NCBI GenBank assembly: GCA_937907165.1
Contig: CALCUH010000150.1
Span: forward strand, 1 to 64,000
From: an uncultured Bacteroidales bacterium
GTDB taxonomy: Bacteria > Bacteroidota > Bacteroidia > Bacteroidales > Paludibacteraceae
Direction of reading: 5' to 3'
Length of the DNA: 64,000 nucleotides
The notes beneath the pieces are model-generated. The model searched no databases. It had not been told where the DNA came from and worked only from the letters and a program-made list of their open reading frames with translations. Below are positions 1 through 7,841 of the stretch, in pieces. A program made the position numbers and the translations under genes. Within the stretch, counting starts at the first letter, position 1. Each line of letters begins with the position of its first letter.

Positions 1-39
1 CAGCATTACGATGAAAAACAAGAAAAAACGTTTCAACAT
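1..39 (-). CDS. 5' end of a second copy of the zincin/C39 effector gene (cut by window edge)
   Basis: Only the first 13 codons are in the window. They read MLKRFFLFFIVML, identical to the first 13 residues of the 1,484-residue protein that starts at 5617, and the DNA from 1 to 55 equals 5579 to 5633 base for base. This is the signal-peptide start of a paralogous exported protein lying downstream of the 207-residue gene on the same strand. The rest of the gene lies to the left of the window, so whether it keeps the zincin or C39 domain is not visible. Start chosen because the identity between the copies centres on it. Confidence 0.75.
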   Translation of the reverse strand, partial: MLKRFFLFFIVML

Positions 40-66
40 GACCGTTATAAACTTACGAAGTTCGTC
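1..66. repeat. Direct repeat, copy 1 (effector gene start)
   Basis: Bases 1-66 match 5579-5643 with one extra C at position 56. The repeat covers the first 13 codons of the effector gene and about 27 bases upstream of its ATG. The single-base indel lies upstream of the ATG, which argues that this upstream part is not translated and supports the MLKR start in both copies. Confidence 0.9.
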
Positions 67-182
67 AAAAAAAATGAATAATACTTCTCTTAACTTTACA
101 GCAGGAATAAGCGCAAAGTTAGGAAAATTTTGTAATATGATGGAATATATCAAGGATGAATTTGGGAAGCCCTAAGAAAAGG

Positions 183-217
183 AATCCCCGACATCCGGTG
201 TTCGGATGCTGGGGATT
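183..217 (-). terminator. Hairpin, possible terminator or attenuator
   Basis: AATCCCC (183-189) pairs with GGGGATT (211-217), and CATCCG (192-197) pairs with CGGATG (203-208), with a 5-base loop and a small internal mismatch. Read on the minus strand, the stem is followed by CCTTTTCTT, a short T-rich run. It may end transcripts from the 207-residue gene or act in the leader of the next effector copy. The T-run is interrupted, so termination would be weak. Confidence 0.45.
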
Positions 218-313
218 GTAAGTCGGGAAGGGAATGTGTATGTTAGATGCAATATAACACCATCACTTATCAGACCGGTACCTAGAGATTTTTTGCCATC
301 TTAAACATCATCC

Positions 314-344
314 CAAAGTACAAAACTTCGGGAGCGTCTCCAAA
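314..344 (-). promoter_or_regulatory. Weak candidate promoter for the second effector copy
   Basis: On the minus strand, TTTG (344-341) lies 20 bases before TACTTTG (320-314). That is one base short of the Bacteroidota -7 consensus TAnnTTTG, with a fitting -33 TTTG. It would give a leader of roughly 270 bases before the ATG at 39, with the 183-217 hairpin inside it. Confidence 0.25.
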
Positions 345-535
345 TAGAATCGACGGATGACGCAGGAATCGGGAACAAACCGGCAAGGGGATGGACGTTT
401 CATTTCTGATAATTTCAGTTTTATTCTCTTAACTTAGCGAATGGTTCGGGAAAGTGGCAGTATTATCTTTCGAGGAGTATGCCGCAATTTCAACATCAAT
501 TGAACGTCGATGCTAATAGGTTGCGGATTCTGGGA

Positions 536-1159
536 TTAATATTCATATTCTCCTTCTATAGTTTCACTGATTTGTAAGAAATACCCATCTGGACCTAATT
601 CCAATTCCTTCTTAGTTATGAGACCTCTATTATTATTAACCCACAAAATTCTCTTGTTAGCCAATATTTCGGATTTAACCACTTCAAATTCTATGTCAGA
701 GCCTTCTCTCGGAGAGCTTTTATATCCATAATAGACACAGAGATGATCTGAAACAATGTTTTTCCTCTTAGACATGACCCACAAATCAAATTTAAGTGCG
801 CTCATGCATTCTGATTTTAGAATAAAACAATGGAAATCACTATGAAGCGGAACAAATCCAATCAAACCTATCTTCGGCTTGAATGTGAATGTTTCAGGCG
901 ACCCCATCTCCCCCCATCTTAAAGGCTTTGTAATATATATTTCAAAAAATTCCGGTGAAGAGGAAATATTACGATCCAAAGAATCAAAATTCAGAAAGTT
1001 GTTAACTATTGTATCACTAAATGATGCCACAACTGGCATAGATCTATAGTTTGACAAGGGCAACTTCAGTTCCCTATCAAAATAATTCTCAATCGCATTA
1101 TTTTGCGAAAACGACATAAGGCTATTTAGCCACATAAAAAAGCCGAACAATTTCTTCAT
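536..1159 (-). CDS. Exported 207-residue protein, candidate immunity protein
   Basis: I do not recognise the family. The N-terminus (MKKLFGFFMWLNSLMSFSQ, then NNAIENYF) looks like a signal peptide with cleavage after SFSQ, so the protein should be in the periplasm or at the surface. The body has no enzymatic motif I can see. The start codon lies only 3 bases after the stop of the zincin/C39 effector gene, and both are AT-rich, unlike the effector's N-terminal half. Small genes directly behind polymorphic-toxin genes usually encode the cognate immunity protein, and an exported one would suit a peptidase acting outside the cytoplasm. That role is inferred from position and export only; it could equally be an accessory secreted protein. 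Confidence 0.6.
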   Translation of the reverse strand: MKKLFGFFMWLNSLMSFSQNNAIENYFDRELKLPLSNYRSMPVVASFSDTIVNNFLNFDSLDRNISSSPEFFEIYITKPLRWGEMGSPETFTFKPKIGLIGFVPLHSDFHCFILKSECMSALKFDLWVMSKRKNIVSDHLCVYYGYKSSPREGSDIEFEVVKSEILANKRILWVNNNRGLITKKELELGPDGYFLQISETIEGEYEY

Positions 1160-1162
1160 TTT

Positions 1163-4100
1163 CTATTCACTTAACTTTATTGTATAATAAAATTTCATCG
1201 TGCAGTTTGTTAAATCGGTCCATGTATACAACACATGTTTTCCCCTTTCCGCTTTATCTGGAGTGTCAGTTGGTATATTTCTACCATTGACTTTGTCATA
1301 TCCAGAGCCACCTCTCTCTCTCACAGCGAATCCTGACGGGAACATTTTCCCGTATGGATCGTCAAAAACAATACCATCGTCTGTCACAGCAACAACTCGT
1401 ACTATATGACCTTTACCAGTTGGGAAAAGAGACATCACAACAGCGTTACCTTTTTTTAACTCACCATTTATTTTTTCTTTTAATGCAGCTTTTCTTGCAT
1501 TGATTTCTGTTTGTTTTTGAGCACTGCTTAAATCTGAATTTTTTTGGACCGAATGAAGATCTTTAATAGTTACAGATTTTCCCTCCACACCAAACTTTTC
1601 TAATAAATCAGTCCAAACTTCGGAGTTAATTCTGTCTCCATAGTTAAAAGCAAGCCTCTCACACTCTAAATAATCTTCAAGTTGGGCCTTTGTAGCACAA
1701 GAAGAATGACAATTTGAGCATGGTTTTTGAAGTCCTAAGTAATCCAATCCCATGGAGACGCTGGTTAAGTTACACATAATATCCCCAATCTTACCCCCAT
1801 AAAATTTTGTTGTAAGATGTACTTTTTTACATTGATTAGTATTACCCGCCAAACATTCAGCTGCAGTATAGAACTCGTCATTAAAAAAGTCAGAGGTCGT
1901 AAATGTATTCCGCATTTGATCTTTGGACACTTCTTTGAATGAATTAGTTGCCCTAGTCCAAAACCAAAACTGTGCAGTACTATAACTCTTTTTGCCATCG
2001 AGAGTAATATAACGCGATGAAACTTTAGAGGTGGTAGAGGACTGAAGTTCCCATTTTTCATTATAAACATACGTTGTTTTCCTAATCGTATCTCTATCTT
2101 GATAAATTTTTTTTGTCAAATCGCCATGTGCATTATATTCTTCACTGAGTTTTATATACACTGTATCCCTTGCTACATTATCTCTTTGGCTATGATACGG
2201 CACGACCCACTGCAAATCCAAATAAGCTTGCTCTTTCTCAGCCTGATCGGTCATTTGAGCAATTCTCTCTCTTGCCTGTGCGATTTCACTTACAGTTAAC
2301 GTCAACGCATGGTTTGAATATAAGTATTCTTCAAAATATGGTTGATCCGCCTTACCTACTGTCACAATGGCCACACAAGGATCTTTTGTCACCTTTTGGA
2401 AATTGACAAGAGGGATGGAAGGTTCTGCTTCCAATTCCGTGAATGTATATTCATAATACACTAATAATCCGTCGGTTTTAGTTTTGATATTTTTTTCTTC
2501 AGAAGAGACCAAGAATGTAGAGTTAAAAACCTTACCTTCTGTTTTGGGATTTTCATAACGAACCGAATATTCAAAGTTTTTTCCTAAATAAGAAAAACTT
2601 TCTGTTTTTGATATCATTTTCAGTTCCTCTGTCTTCGCATCTGCATAATTACTCAGATAAGCAGTTTTCGAATAATCTTGCACTGGTACTATGTTTTGAC
2701 CTATCACCATTACTTTTTTATTTGCATTATTATTCGCATAATGGAGAGCCTCCACAAACTCATATTGTTTTAACGTACTCATTCCATCCTCATCATCCTG
2801 CAGTGCGCTCCAGACGAAGCCCACAGAGTCTTGCATGGCTCTCCACTGGTAGTGGCCTAGGTATTCGCCGCCATTGTAGTCCATCAGGTTGTTGGTCTTG
2901 CGGTTGTACTTCTCATTCTCCTTGATGCGTTTATAAGCGAACGGGTGTTGGAACTTGAAGACGCCATGTCCTATCTCGTGGGCGACCAGATGCCCGAATT
3001 TGTTCAGGTCGGTGTTTTTCATGAAGATATATCCCACCGCCTGTCCGACCGGCATGTCGCCTTCCACATTCTTATAGTTGGACTCCTCCGGCTCTTGCGC
3101 CACAAAGAGGTAGGCGGTATTATCTTTCTTTCCCACTTTCTTGCGGTACGCCTTACGGATCGCCCTCATGTCGGAAGTCTCCGCCAACCAATGGCTTTGC
3201 TCGTCGGCGCCGATCGCCACTCCGTCTTTGAGGATTTCCTCGAGCTCAGGGTCCTGGAATTCGGACAGTTGCACATTGAAAGTCACGCCCACACGTCCGT
3301 AGATGGCGTTGAGAGACTCCTCGGCCGCCTTCCTGTAACTATCATTCAGAGAAGAATTCTTCAGGGATTGGGTCAACGAGACGATCTCCAAGTTGTAATT
3401 ACGCTCCTTGTAGTTCGCGACCATCAGTTTGCCGTATTTCTTGTACGACGACCCTTCGCCAATCTTTCCCACCGCATAGATTTCAGTCGTGTGCGCGACG
3501 TCGGAGATACCCGGAACGTCGATCATGTACTCTTTCTTGGACTCATCATAGGTGTGGTTCAGTTGGATGTATTTGCCCCCATCCTTCTGGATGATGAACT
3601 TCACGGAGTCGATTTTCTCCGCTTGGCTGTTGATGGAGGACTCGTCCGCCATGATCTTCTTCACCCTTCCCGGATTGTTCGCCACCCAAGGGATGATATA
3701 GTCCGTATTGCCGTCGAACGGCACATAATCGCCCGGAGAGATCAGCTGGCAATAGAAGATCTCATCCCTGCGGTCGTCGAACGCCTGCGTCTTTTCGTCC
3801 GTGTTGTGGAACCTTATGTAGTGCGTCATGCTGCTGTTCTCCAAGCCGAGGTTGAGGCTTGGCAGATCCACTATCTTGCCCACCTTGACGGCTTTCTTGT
3901 CCGGTCCCACCATGGTGACCTCCCCGTCCTTGCAGACGAGGTCGCCCGGATTCTTGCCGGACAAGCTGCTCGGATTGCCGTCCCAACTATCATCGACGGT
4001 CGGGTCGGCGGTCGGGTTGTTGCCGCCTCCATTGTTCTTGTTTCCGGTCAGCTCCTCCAAGTTGAGCATCGCGCAGGTTCTGAGGTCGTATACGGAGACG

Positions 4101-5617
4101 ACCCTACCCTTCTTGAGCTGCTTCGCGCAGTTCACCGTGATGTCCTCGAACTTCATCTTCAACTGGATGTTCTTCAGTATCGGGAACGAGAGGTGTCCGG
4201 CTCCCGAGATGCGGCTGGAGTCTGACGGGGCGCCCGGATATGCGATGGAGTCGATCGTAACGGTCGTGCCGTTCGCGTCGAACGTGTCGCCCACCTTGAG
4301 CGCCGGGTACTTCGCCGTCTCGTCGCATTCGGAGAGAGTGCCCATACCGCTGGAGCAGTCCATCGTGTCGGCCGGAGAAGGCATCCTCACCTGTTTGATC
4401 TCGCTGTAAGGAGCGTAGAGCGTGTCGCACGGCTGGCCCGCCTCCTTGCAGTCGCACTTCAGGTATTGTCCGCGCACCTCGTACGTCACGTTGTACGAGA
4501 GGTTGGTGAACTCGTAGGAGGTCTCGTCGATGCCGACGAGGTATGGCGTCCACTTCTCCTGTCCGTACTTGCGTATCTCCACCGAGATGCCGCAGTATTC
4601 GTTCTTCCCGGACAAGTCCTTCCACAAGAACTGTCCGTTCAGCGTCTTGTCATCGTTGGTGGTTTGCGTCGCCGTGTCGGCCTCCAGTCTGAGCAGGTTC
4701 TTGTCGAACTTGCGGTCGTCGACCCCTATCACCTTGTAGGTGTCGATCTCAACCGGCTTCTCGCCGCAGAAGATGAAGGTGCGCACATCGGACAACTTCT
4801 CCTCCGACGTGCTGGACTTAACCTTCACGCGCCACGCGTAGGTCGTGCTGTCCTGGAACTTCCCGGACGAGATGGGGCACGCGTAGAACGAGGTATGAAG
4901 TTCAGGAAGGTCGAGCACCCTCGTGGCGCCTTCCGAAAACGCGTTTTTAGGGTTTTGTTTCCCTTGCAGTTCGACGACCTCCAAGTGGTAGGTCAGCGGG
5001 GAGCCCGTGATGTTGGACGCCTCCCATTGGAAAGGGATCATCGTCTTCAGGTTCGGCTGGTCGCCCTTGTTGCAGAACGCCTCGTCGTCATACGGATAGA
5101 TCAGGTACGGGACGGTGAGGGTGCTTTGAAGGAATGCCGTGAACGTGAAGGGGCGGCTCAGCGCGATGTGGCGGAGCGGATAAGGCTTGGCGAACGCCTG
5201 GAAGGTGAACTGGTAGCTTCCCTCTGGAAGGCAATCCGTCGCGTACCTCTTCGCAGACGCGCCCTGTATGTGGTCCTCCAGGAACAGCTCGCCCAGCACC
5301 GACTCGTTGAGCTCGTGCGACAGCAGCGTGGGATGGCCGGGGGTCAGCTGGAAATTTCCGAAGTAGGAGCGGAAGACCTCGCGGCCTGACATGTTGCTCA
5401 CCTTCATCTCGATGACGAACTGGTCGGAACTTCTCGCCTTGTCTCTCAACAGCACGTTCACTTGGAACCTACTCGTACCCGCCAAGTCCTTCAGGCAAGT
5501 GGAGTACGGCGGCGTGATCATCGCCGTCATATCTATCGGGTAAACTGTGGCATTCTGTGCGGACGCCATGATCGGCATCAGCATTACGATGAAAAACAAG
5601 AAAAAACGTTTCAACAT
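1163..5617 (-). CDS. Exported modular protein: FN3-like domains, zincin motif, C-terminal C39-like peptidase; candidate polymorphic toxin
   Basis: 1,484 residues starting MLKRFFLFFIVMLMPIMASAQ, a signal peptide. The frame is open upstream to 5665, but the repeat at 1-66 has an indel there, so 5617 is preferred. Residues about 180-300 and 330-420 look like fibronectin-III/Ig-type domains. Residues 880-893 hold a zinc-peptidase motif: HEIGH (880-884) with a further His at 891. The C-terminus resembles C39 family peptidases: Cys1282 in MCNLTSVSMGLDYLG, His1404 in GHIVRV, and Asp1420 in FDDPYG. Residues 1 to about 942 are GC-rich (36 of 60 bases at 4861-4920), while the remainder is AT-rich (23 of 60 at 1981-2040). 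The change falls near base 2790, just past the zincin. This resembles polymorphic toxins, in which a constant export and processing part carries an exchangeable effector domain. The zincin may release that domain. Toxicity is inferred; it could also be a nutrient-acquiring protease. Confidence 0.75.
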   Translation of the reverse strand: MLKRFFLFFIVMLMPIMASAQNATVYPIDMTAMITPPYSTCLKDLAGTSRFQVNVLLRDKARSSDQFVIEMKVSNMSGREVFRSYFGNFQLTPGHPTLLSHELNESVLGELFLEDHIQGASAKRYATDCLPEGSYQFTFQAFAKPYPLRHIALSRPFTFTAFLQSTLTVPYLIYPYDDEAFCNKGDQPNLKTMIPFQWEASNITGSPLTYHLEVVELQGKQNPKNAFSEGATRVLDLPELHTSFYACPISSGKFQDSTTYAWRVKVKSSTSEEKLSDVRTFIFCGEKPVEIDTYKVIGVDDRKFDKNLLRLEADTATQTTNDDKTLNGQFLWKDLSGKNEYCGISVEIRKYGQEKWTPYLVGIDETSYEFTNLSYNVTYEVRGQYLKCDCKEAGQPCDTLYAPYSEIKQVRMPSPADTMDCSSGMGTLSECDETAKYPALKVGDTFDANGTTVTIDSIAYPGAPSDSSRISGAGHLSFPILKNIQLKMKFEDITVNCAKQLKKGRVVSVYDLRTCAMLNLEELTGNKNNGGGNNPTADPTVDDSWDGNPSSLSGKNPGDLVCKDGEVTMVGPDKKAVKVGKIVDLPSLNLGLENSSMTHYIRFHNTDEKTQAFDDRRDEIFYCQLISPGDYVPFDGNTDYIIPWVANNPGRVKKIMADESSINSQAEKIDSVKFIIQKDGGKYIQLNHTYDESKKEYMIDVPGISDVAHTTEIYAVGKIGEGSSYKKYGKLMVANYKERNYNLEIVSLTQSLKNSSLNDSYRKAAEESLNAIYGRVGVTFNVQLSEFQDPELEEILKDGVAIGADEQSHWLAETSDMRAIRKAYRKKVGKKDNTAYLFVAQEPEESNYKNVEGDMPVGQAVGYIFMKNTDLNKFGHLVAHEIGHGVFKFQHPFAYKRIKENEKYNRKTNNLMDYNGGEYLGHYQWRAMQDSVGFVWSALQDDEDGMSTLKQYEFVEALHYANNNANKKVMVIGQNIVPVQDYSKTAYLSNYADAKTEELKMISKTESFSYLGKNFEYSVRYENPKTEGKVFNSTFLVSSEEKNIKTKTDGLLVYYEYTFTELEAEPSIPLVNFQKVTKDPCVAIVTVGKADQPYFEEYLYSNHALTLTVSEIAQARERIAQMTDQAEKEQAYLDLQWVVPYHSQRDNVARDTVYIKLSEEYNAHGDLTKKIYQDRDTIRKTTYVYNEKWELQSSTTSKVSSRYITLDGKKSYSTAQFWFWTRATNSFKEVSKDQMRNTFTTSDFFNDEFYTAAECLAGNTNQCKKVHLTTKFYGGKIGDIMCNLTSVSMGLDYLGLQKPCSNCHSSCATKAQLEDYLECERLAFNYGDRINSEVWTDLLEKFGVEGKSVTIKDLHSVQKNSDLSSAQKQTEINARKAALKEKINGELKKGNAVVMSLFPTGKGHIVRVVAVTDDGIVFDDPYGKMFPSGFAVRERGGSGYDKVNGRNIPTDTPDKAERGKHVLYTWTDLTNCTMKFYYTIKLSE

Positions 5618-5643
5618 GACCGTTATAAACTTAGAAGTTCGTC
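5579..5643. repeat. Direct repeat, copy 2 (effector gene start)
   Basis: Second copy of the repeat at 1-66. Fifty-five bases are identical without interruption, and a further ten match after a one-base gap. The match ends about 26 bases upstream of the ATG at 5617, so the homology seen here is mostly coding. Confidence 0.9.
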
Positions 5644-5691
5644 GAAAAAATAGAATTAAAATCAATCAAAAATTCAAAGAGGATGAAGGCC

Positions 5692-7812
5692 CTATTTATG
5701 GGACCTATTTCCCACAAACTCAATCGGATCCGAATAGAGAGCAGGGCAAGTTCTTTCAGTAGACATAGCCCTCACAATATATTTATAAACCGAACCGATG
5801 GTAATCTTCTCATCGACATAGGTATGATTTTCACTGCGAGCCATATCGATGGCATACATCGCCTCGTCATCCTTTTGACGGTAAATGACAAACCTATAAA
5901 TCGGCACATCGGTGATAACCTGCCATTGCAACTCAATCTGTTTCTTATCCTCGGTGACCAACAATTTGGTCTGAAGATTCGCGATGCAACCCGGGCGTTC
6001 ACCCTTAGCAGTAAGGACATTCGAATTAGAGAAAGCCTTATTACCCGCCTCATCATAGACAATCATGGAATAAGAAATCTGCTGACCACTATATTCGTAA
6101 TCATCCTCATAACTAGAAGGGATCTTCTTTTTCTTCAAGTCGAAACGCTTCACCAACATCAGTTTACCCGTGTCATCGATTTGGCGGTAAAGCTCCATAT
6201 AATCCAAATCCAGGCTAGGAGAATTGTCCCACTCAATGACCATCTTCTCCTTAGGTTGTTGGAGCATGTGGAAACGAACCGGAACCGGCGGAATAGTATC
6301 AGGCTTGATAACCTTCACCGCATCCGACCAATGAGAGCGGTTATAAGACTTATCAATCGCATTAACGCGATAATAAGCAGAATTAGTCAACGTGTTCAAA
6401 GACAAGGTATCAGTATAAGTAGTAAAAGGATAGATTGTATCCGTCACGTTAAAATATTCCATTTCATTACCTGAGTTAGAGATAAAGAGTTGATAACCCA
6501 AGATATCAGGCTCCGTATTAGGGTTCCAAGTAATAGTAGTCAAACCTGTCGAATCAATCACCGCTTTTAAGCCCGTAGGAGTTGCCGGTGGGATTGTATC
6601 ACTGTGGAAATCAAAATAGTAAGAAGATTGTTTCTCCTGTCTCTCTTGTTTGCCATAAGCAATAACAGCATAATACTGCGAACGAGAGAAGGTCTTATTG
6701 ATTTTAAAGCTACGTTTGTTCGCAGGGATAAAACCCTCATTCTCGTAAGTGAAAGACTTGTAATCAGGCGTGCGGCTGATTCTGAATCCCTTAATTCTCT
6801 TCTCGTGTTTCTTATCGAAATTCCAACGGATCTCCACATTCTTCTTACCAAGCACGATAGTGTCAATGCTGATAGGAATAGCATCGAAATTAAATTTAGG
6901 TTCACCCTTTACCACCTTGGAATAAGGACCATAAAAGCCGAAAGGAGAATAACCGGCCATACGATAATAATATGTCACATCCTCCTTAATAGGGAAAGTA
7001 TCACGGAACACGGCGACATCAGCAATTTTCTCATTTGTAAAAGCCTGAACAATAGGCCTTTCCCTCACTTGGGCAAAATGGACGCCATCCATACTACGCT
7101 CCACATTATAAGCGGAATAATAGCCGTCGAAATTAGCGACAGACCATTGGAAATGTGCGAAATTCTCCTCGAAGGAGCCCTCGAAATCATCAGGAGTCGG
7201 CAAAACCGTTTTCACAGACATTTGCACAGTAGCGGAAGAGACATTCACCTTCTTGCTTTTCTCCTGATCCGCAAAAATGACACGATACTCATAAGTAGCT
7301 TTCCTATCCACCTGTTTATCGACGAAATGCAAAGCAGCAGCCTTTGCCACATCAATAGAAATATCACAAGAGAAGAGCGCCATCATAAGTAAAAGTTCGT
7401 CCTCGATTTTCGGTTGGCCAGGGACAGACGACAACTGAGGTCCATTAGGATCATTGGAAGAATCATCTTCAGCACGAGCGTTACGATCATTAGAAGGATA
7501 AAGAATCTCACGAACCGAAGCCGCATCAGGGATCACCACCTCCATCGACTCAAGATCTTTCTCTGAAGCCGGATACAATTTCGGAGAAATGTTGGTCCAT
7601 TGGGCAGCGCCCGCTTCCCTTCTCTGAACGATATAACCGGACTTCACACTCTGATGAAACAACGCTTCAGAAGAAGGCGCCCAACGGAGAGACACCGAAT
7701 CACCATGATTAAAACACAACACAATGATATCTTTCTCATCGGCGGCTGTCGCTTTCGCAAAAGCAAGCAGCAAGACCGCCATAACCAAAAAATATTTTTT
7801 TATATTATTCAT
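5692..7812 (-). CDS. Exported fibronectin type III protein
   Basis: 706 residues. The N-terminus (MNNIKKYFLVMAVLLLAFAKATAAD) is a signal peptide. The mature part reads as five or more fibronectin type III domains. Typical pieces are the FN3 opening IPPATPTGLKAVIDS followed by TTITWNPNTEPDILGYQLF (about residues 410-450), then IPPVPVRFHM (about 505), and repeated Y-x-V or Y-x-I strands with R(V/A)xAxD endings. No catalytic motif is visible. There is no T9SS-like tail: the last residues are IEFVGNRSHK. It lies 29 bases after the 1,099-residue gene and 74 bases before the effector start, so it is probably in the same transcript. FN3 chains usually act as spacers or binding modules in surface proteins. 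A structural role linking the effector to the surface apparatus is inferred from position. Confidence 0.75.
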   Translation of the reverse strand: MNNIKKYFLVMAVLLLAFAKATAADEKDIIVLCFNHGDSVSLRWAPSSEALFHQSVKSGYIVQRREAGAAQWTNISPKLYPASEKDLESMEVVIPDAASVREILYPSNDRNARAEDDSSNDPNGPQLSSVPGQPKIEDELLLMMALFSCDISIDVAKAAALHFVDKQVDRKATYEYRVIFADQEKSKKVNVSSATVQMSVKTVLPTPDDFEGSFEENFAHFQWSVANFDGYYSAYNVERSMDGVHFAQVRERPIVQAFTNEKIADVAVFRDTFPIKEDVTYYYRMAGYSPFGFYGPYSKVVKGEPKFNFDAIPISIDTIVLGKKNVEIRWNFDKKHEKRIKGFRISRTPDYKSFTYENEGFIPANKRSFKINKTFSRSQYYAVIAYGKQERQEKQSSYYFDFHSDTIPPATPTGLKAVIDSTGLTTITWNPNTEPDILGYQLFISNSGNEMEYFNVTDTIYPFTTYTDTLSLNTLTNSAYYRVNAIDKSYNRSHWSDAVKVIKPDTIPPVPVRFHMLQQPKEKMVIEWDNSPSLDLDYMELYRQIDDTGKLMLVKRFDLKKKKIPSSYEDDYEYSGQQISYSMIVYDEAGNKAFSNSNVLTAKGERPGCIANLQTKLLVTEDKKQIELQWQVITDVPIYRFVIYRQKDDEAMYAIDMARSENHTYVDEKITIGSVYKYIVRAMSTERTCPALYSDPIEFVGNRSHK

Positions 7813-7841
7813 AACCTATATCGTTGGTATAAAATTCTAAA

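Larger units (their letters stand above)
67..535. other. Intergenic region between two effector cassettes
   Basis: About 470 bases with no convincing gene. It contains a strong imperfect hairpin (183-217), a possible minus-strand promoter (314-344) and a 33-codon open frame on the plus strand (74-175) that resembles no protein I know and is probably chance. The region separates the 207-residue gene from the second effector copy, so it could hold a promoter or attenuator for that copy. No tRNA, IS end or inverted terminal repeat was seen. Confidence 0.5.

Noticed and set aside
74..175. 33-codon plus-strand frame (MNNTSLNFTAGISAKLGKFC start)
   Set aside because: Short, no promoter or family resemblance, and partly overlaps DNA next to the repeated effector start. 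Probably chance.
2945..4225. Long open frame of 426 codons on the plus strand, opposite the effector gene
   Set aside because: It lies antisense to the GC-rich half of the effector gene, where stop codons are rare by composition. Its translation is rich in R, H, V and L with no domain, signal peptide or promoter.
4466..5389. 307-codon open frame on the plus strand
   Set aside because: Same reason: antisense shadow of the GC-rich effector N-terminal half, with low-complexity R/L/V-rich translation.
5618..5665. Longer N-terminus for the effector gene (start at 5665)
   Set aside because: The second copy has a one-base indel in this stretch, and the extension would put a charged segment ahead of the signal peptide.
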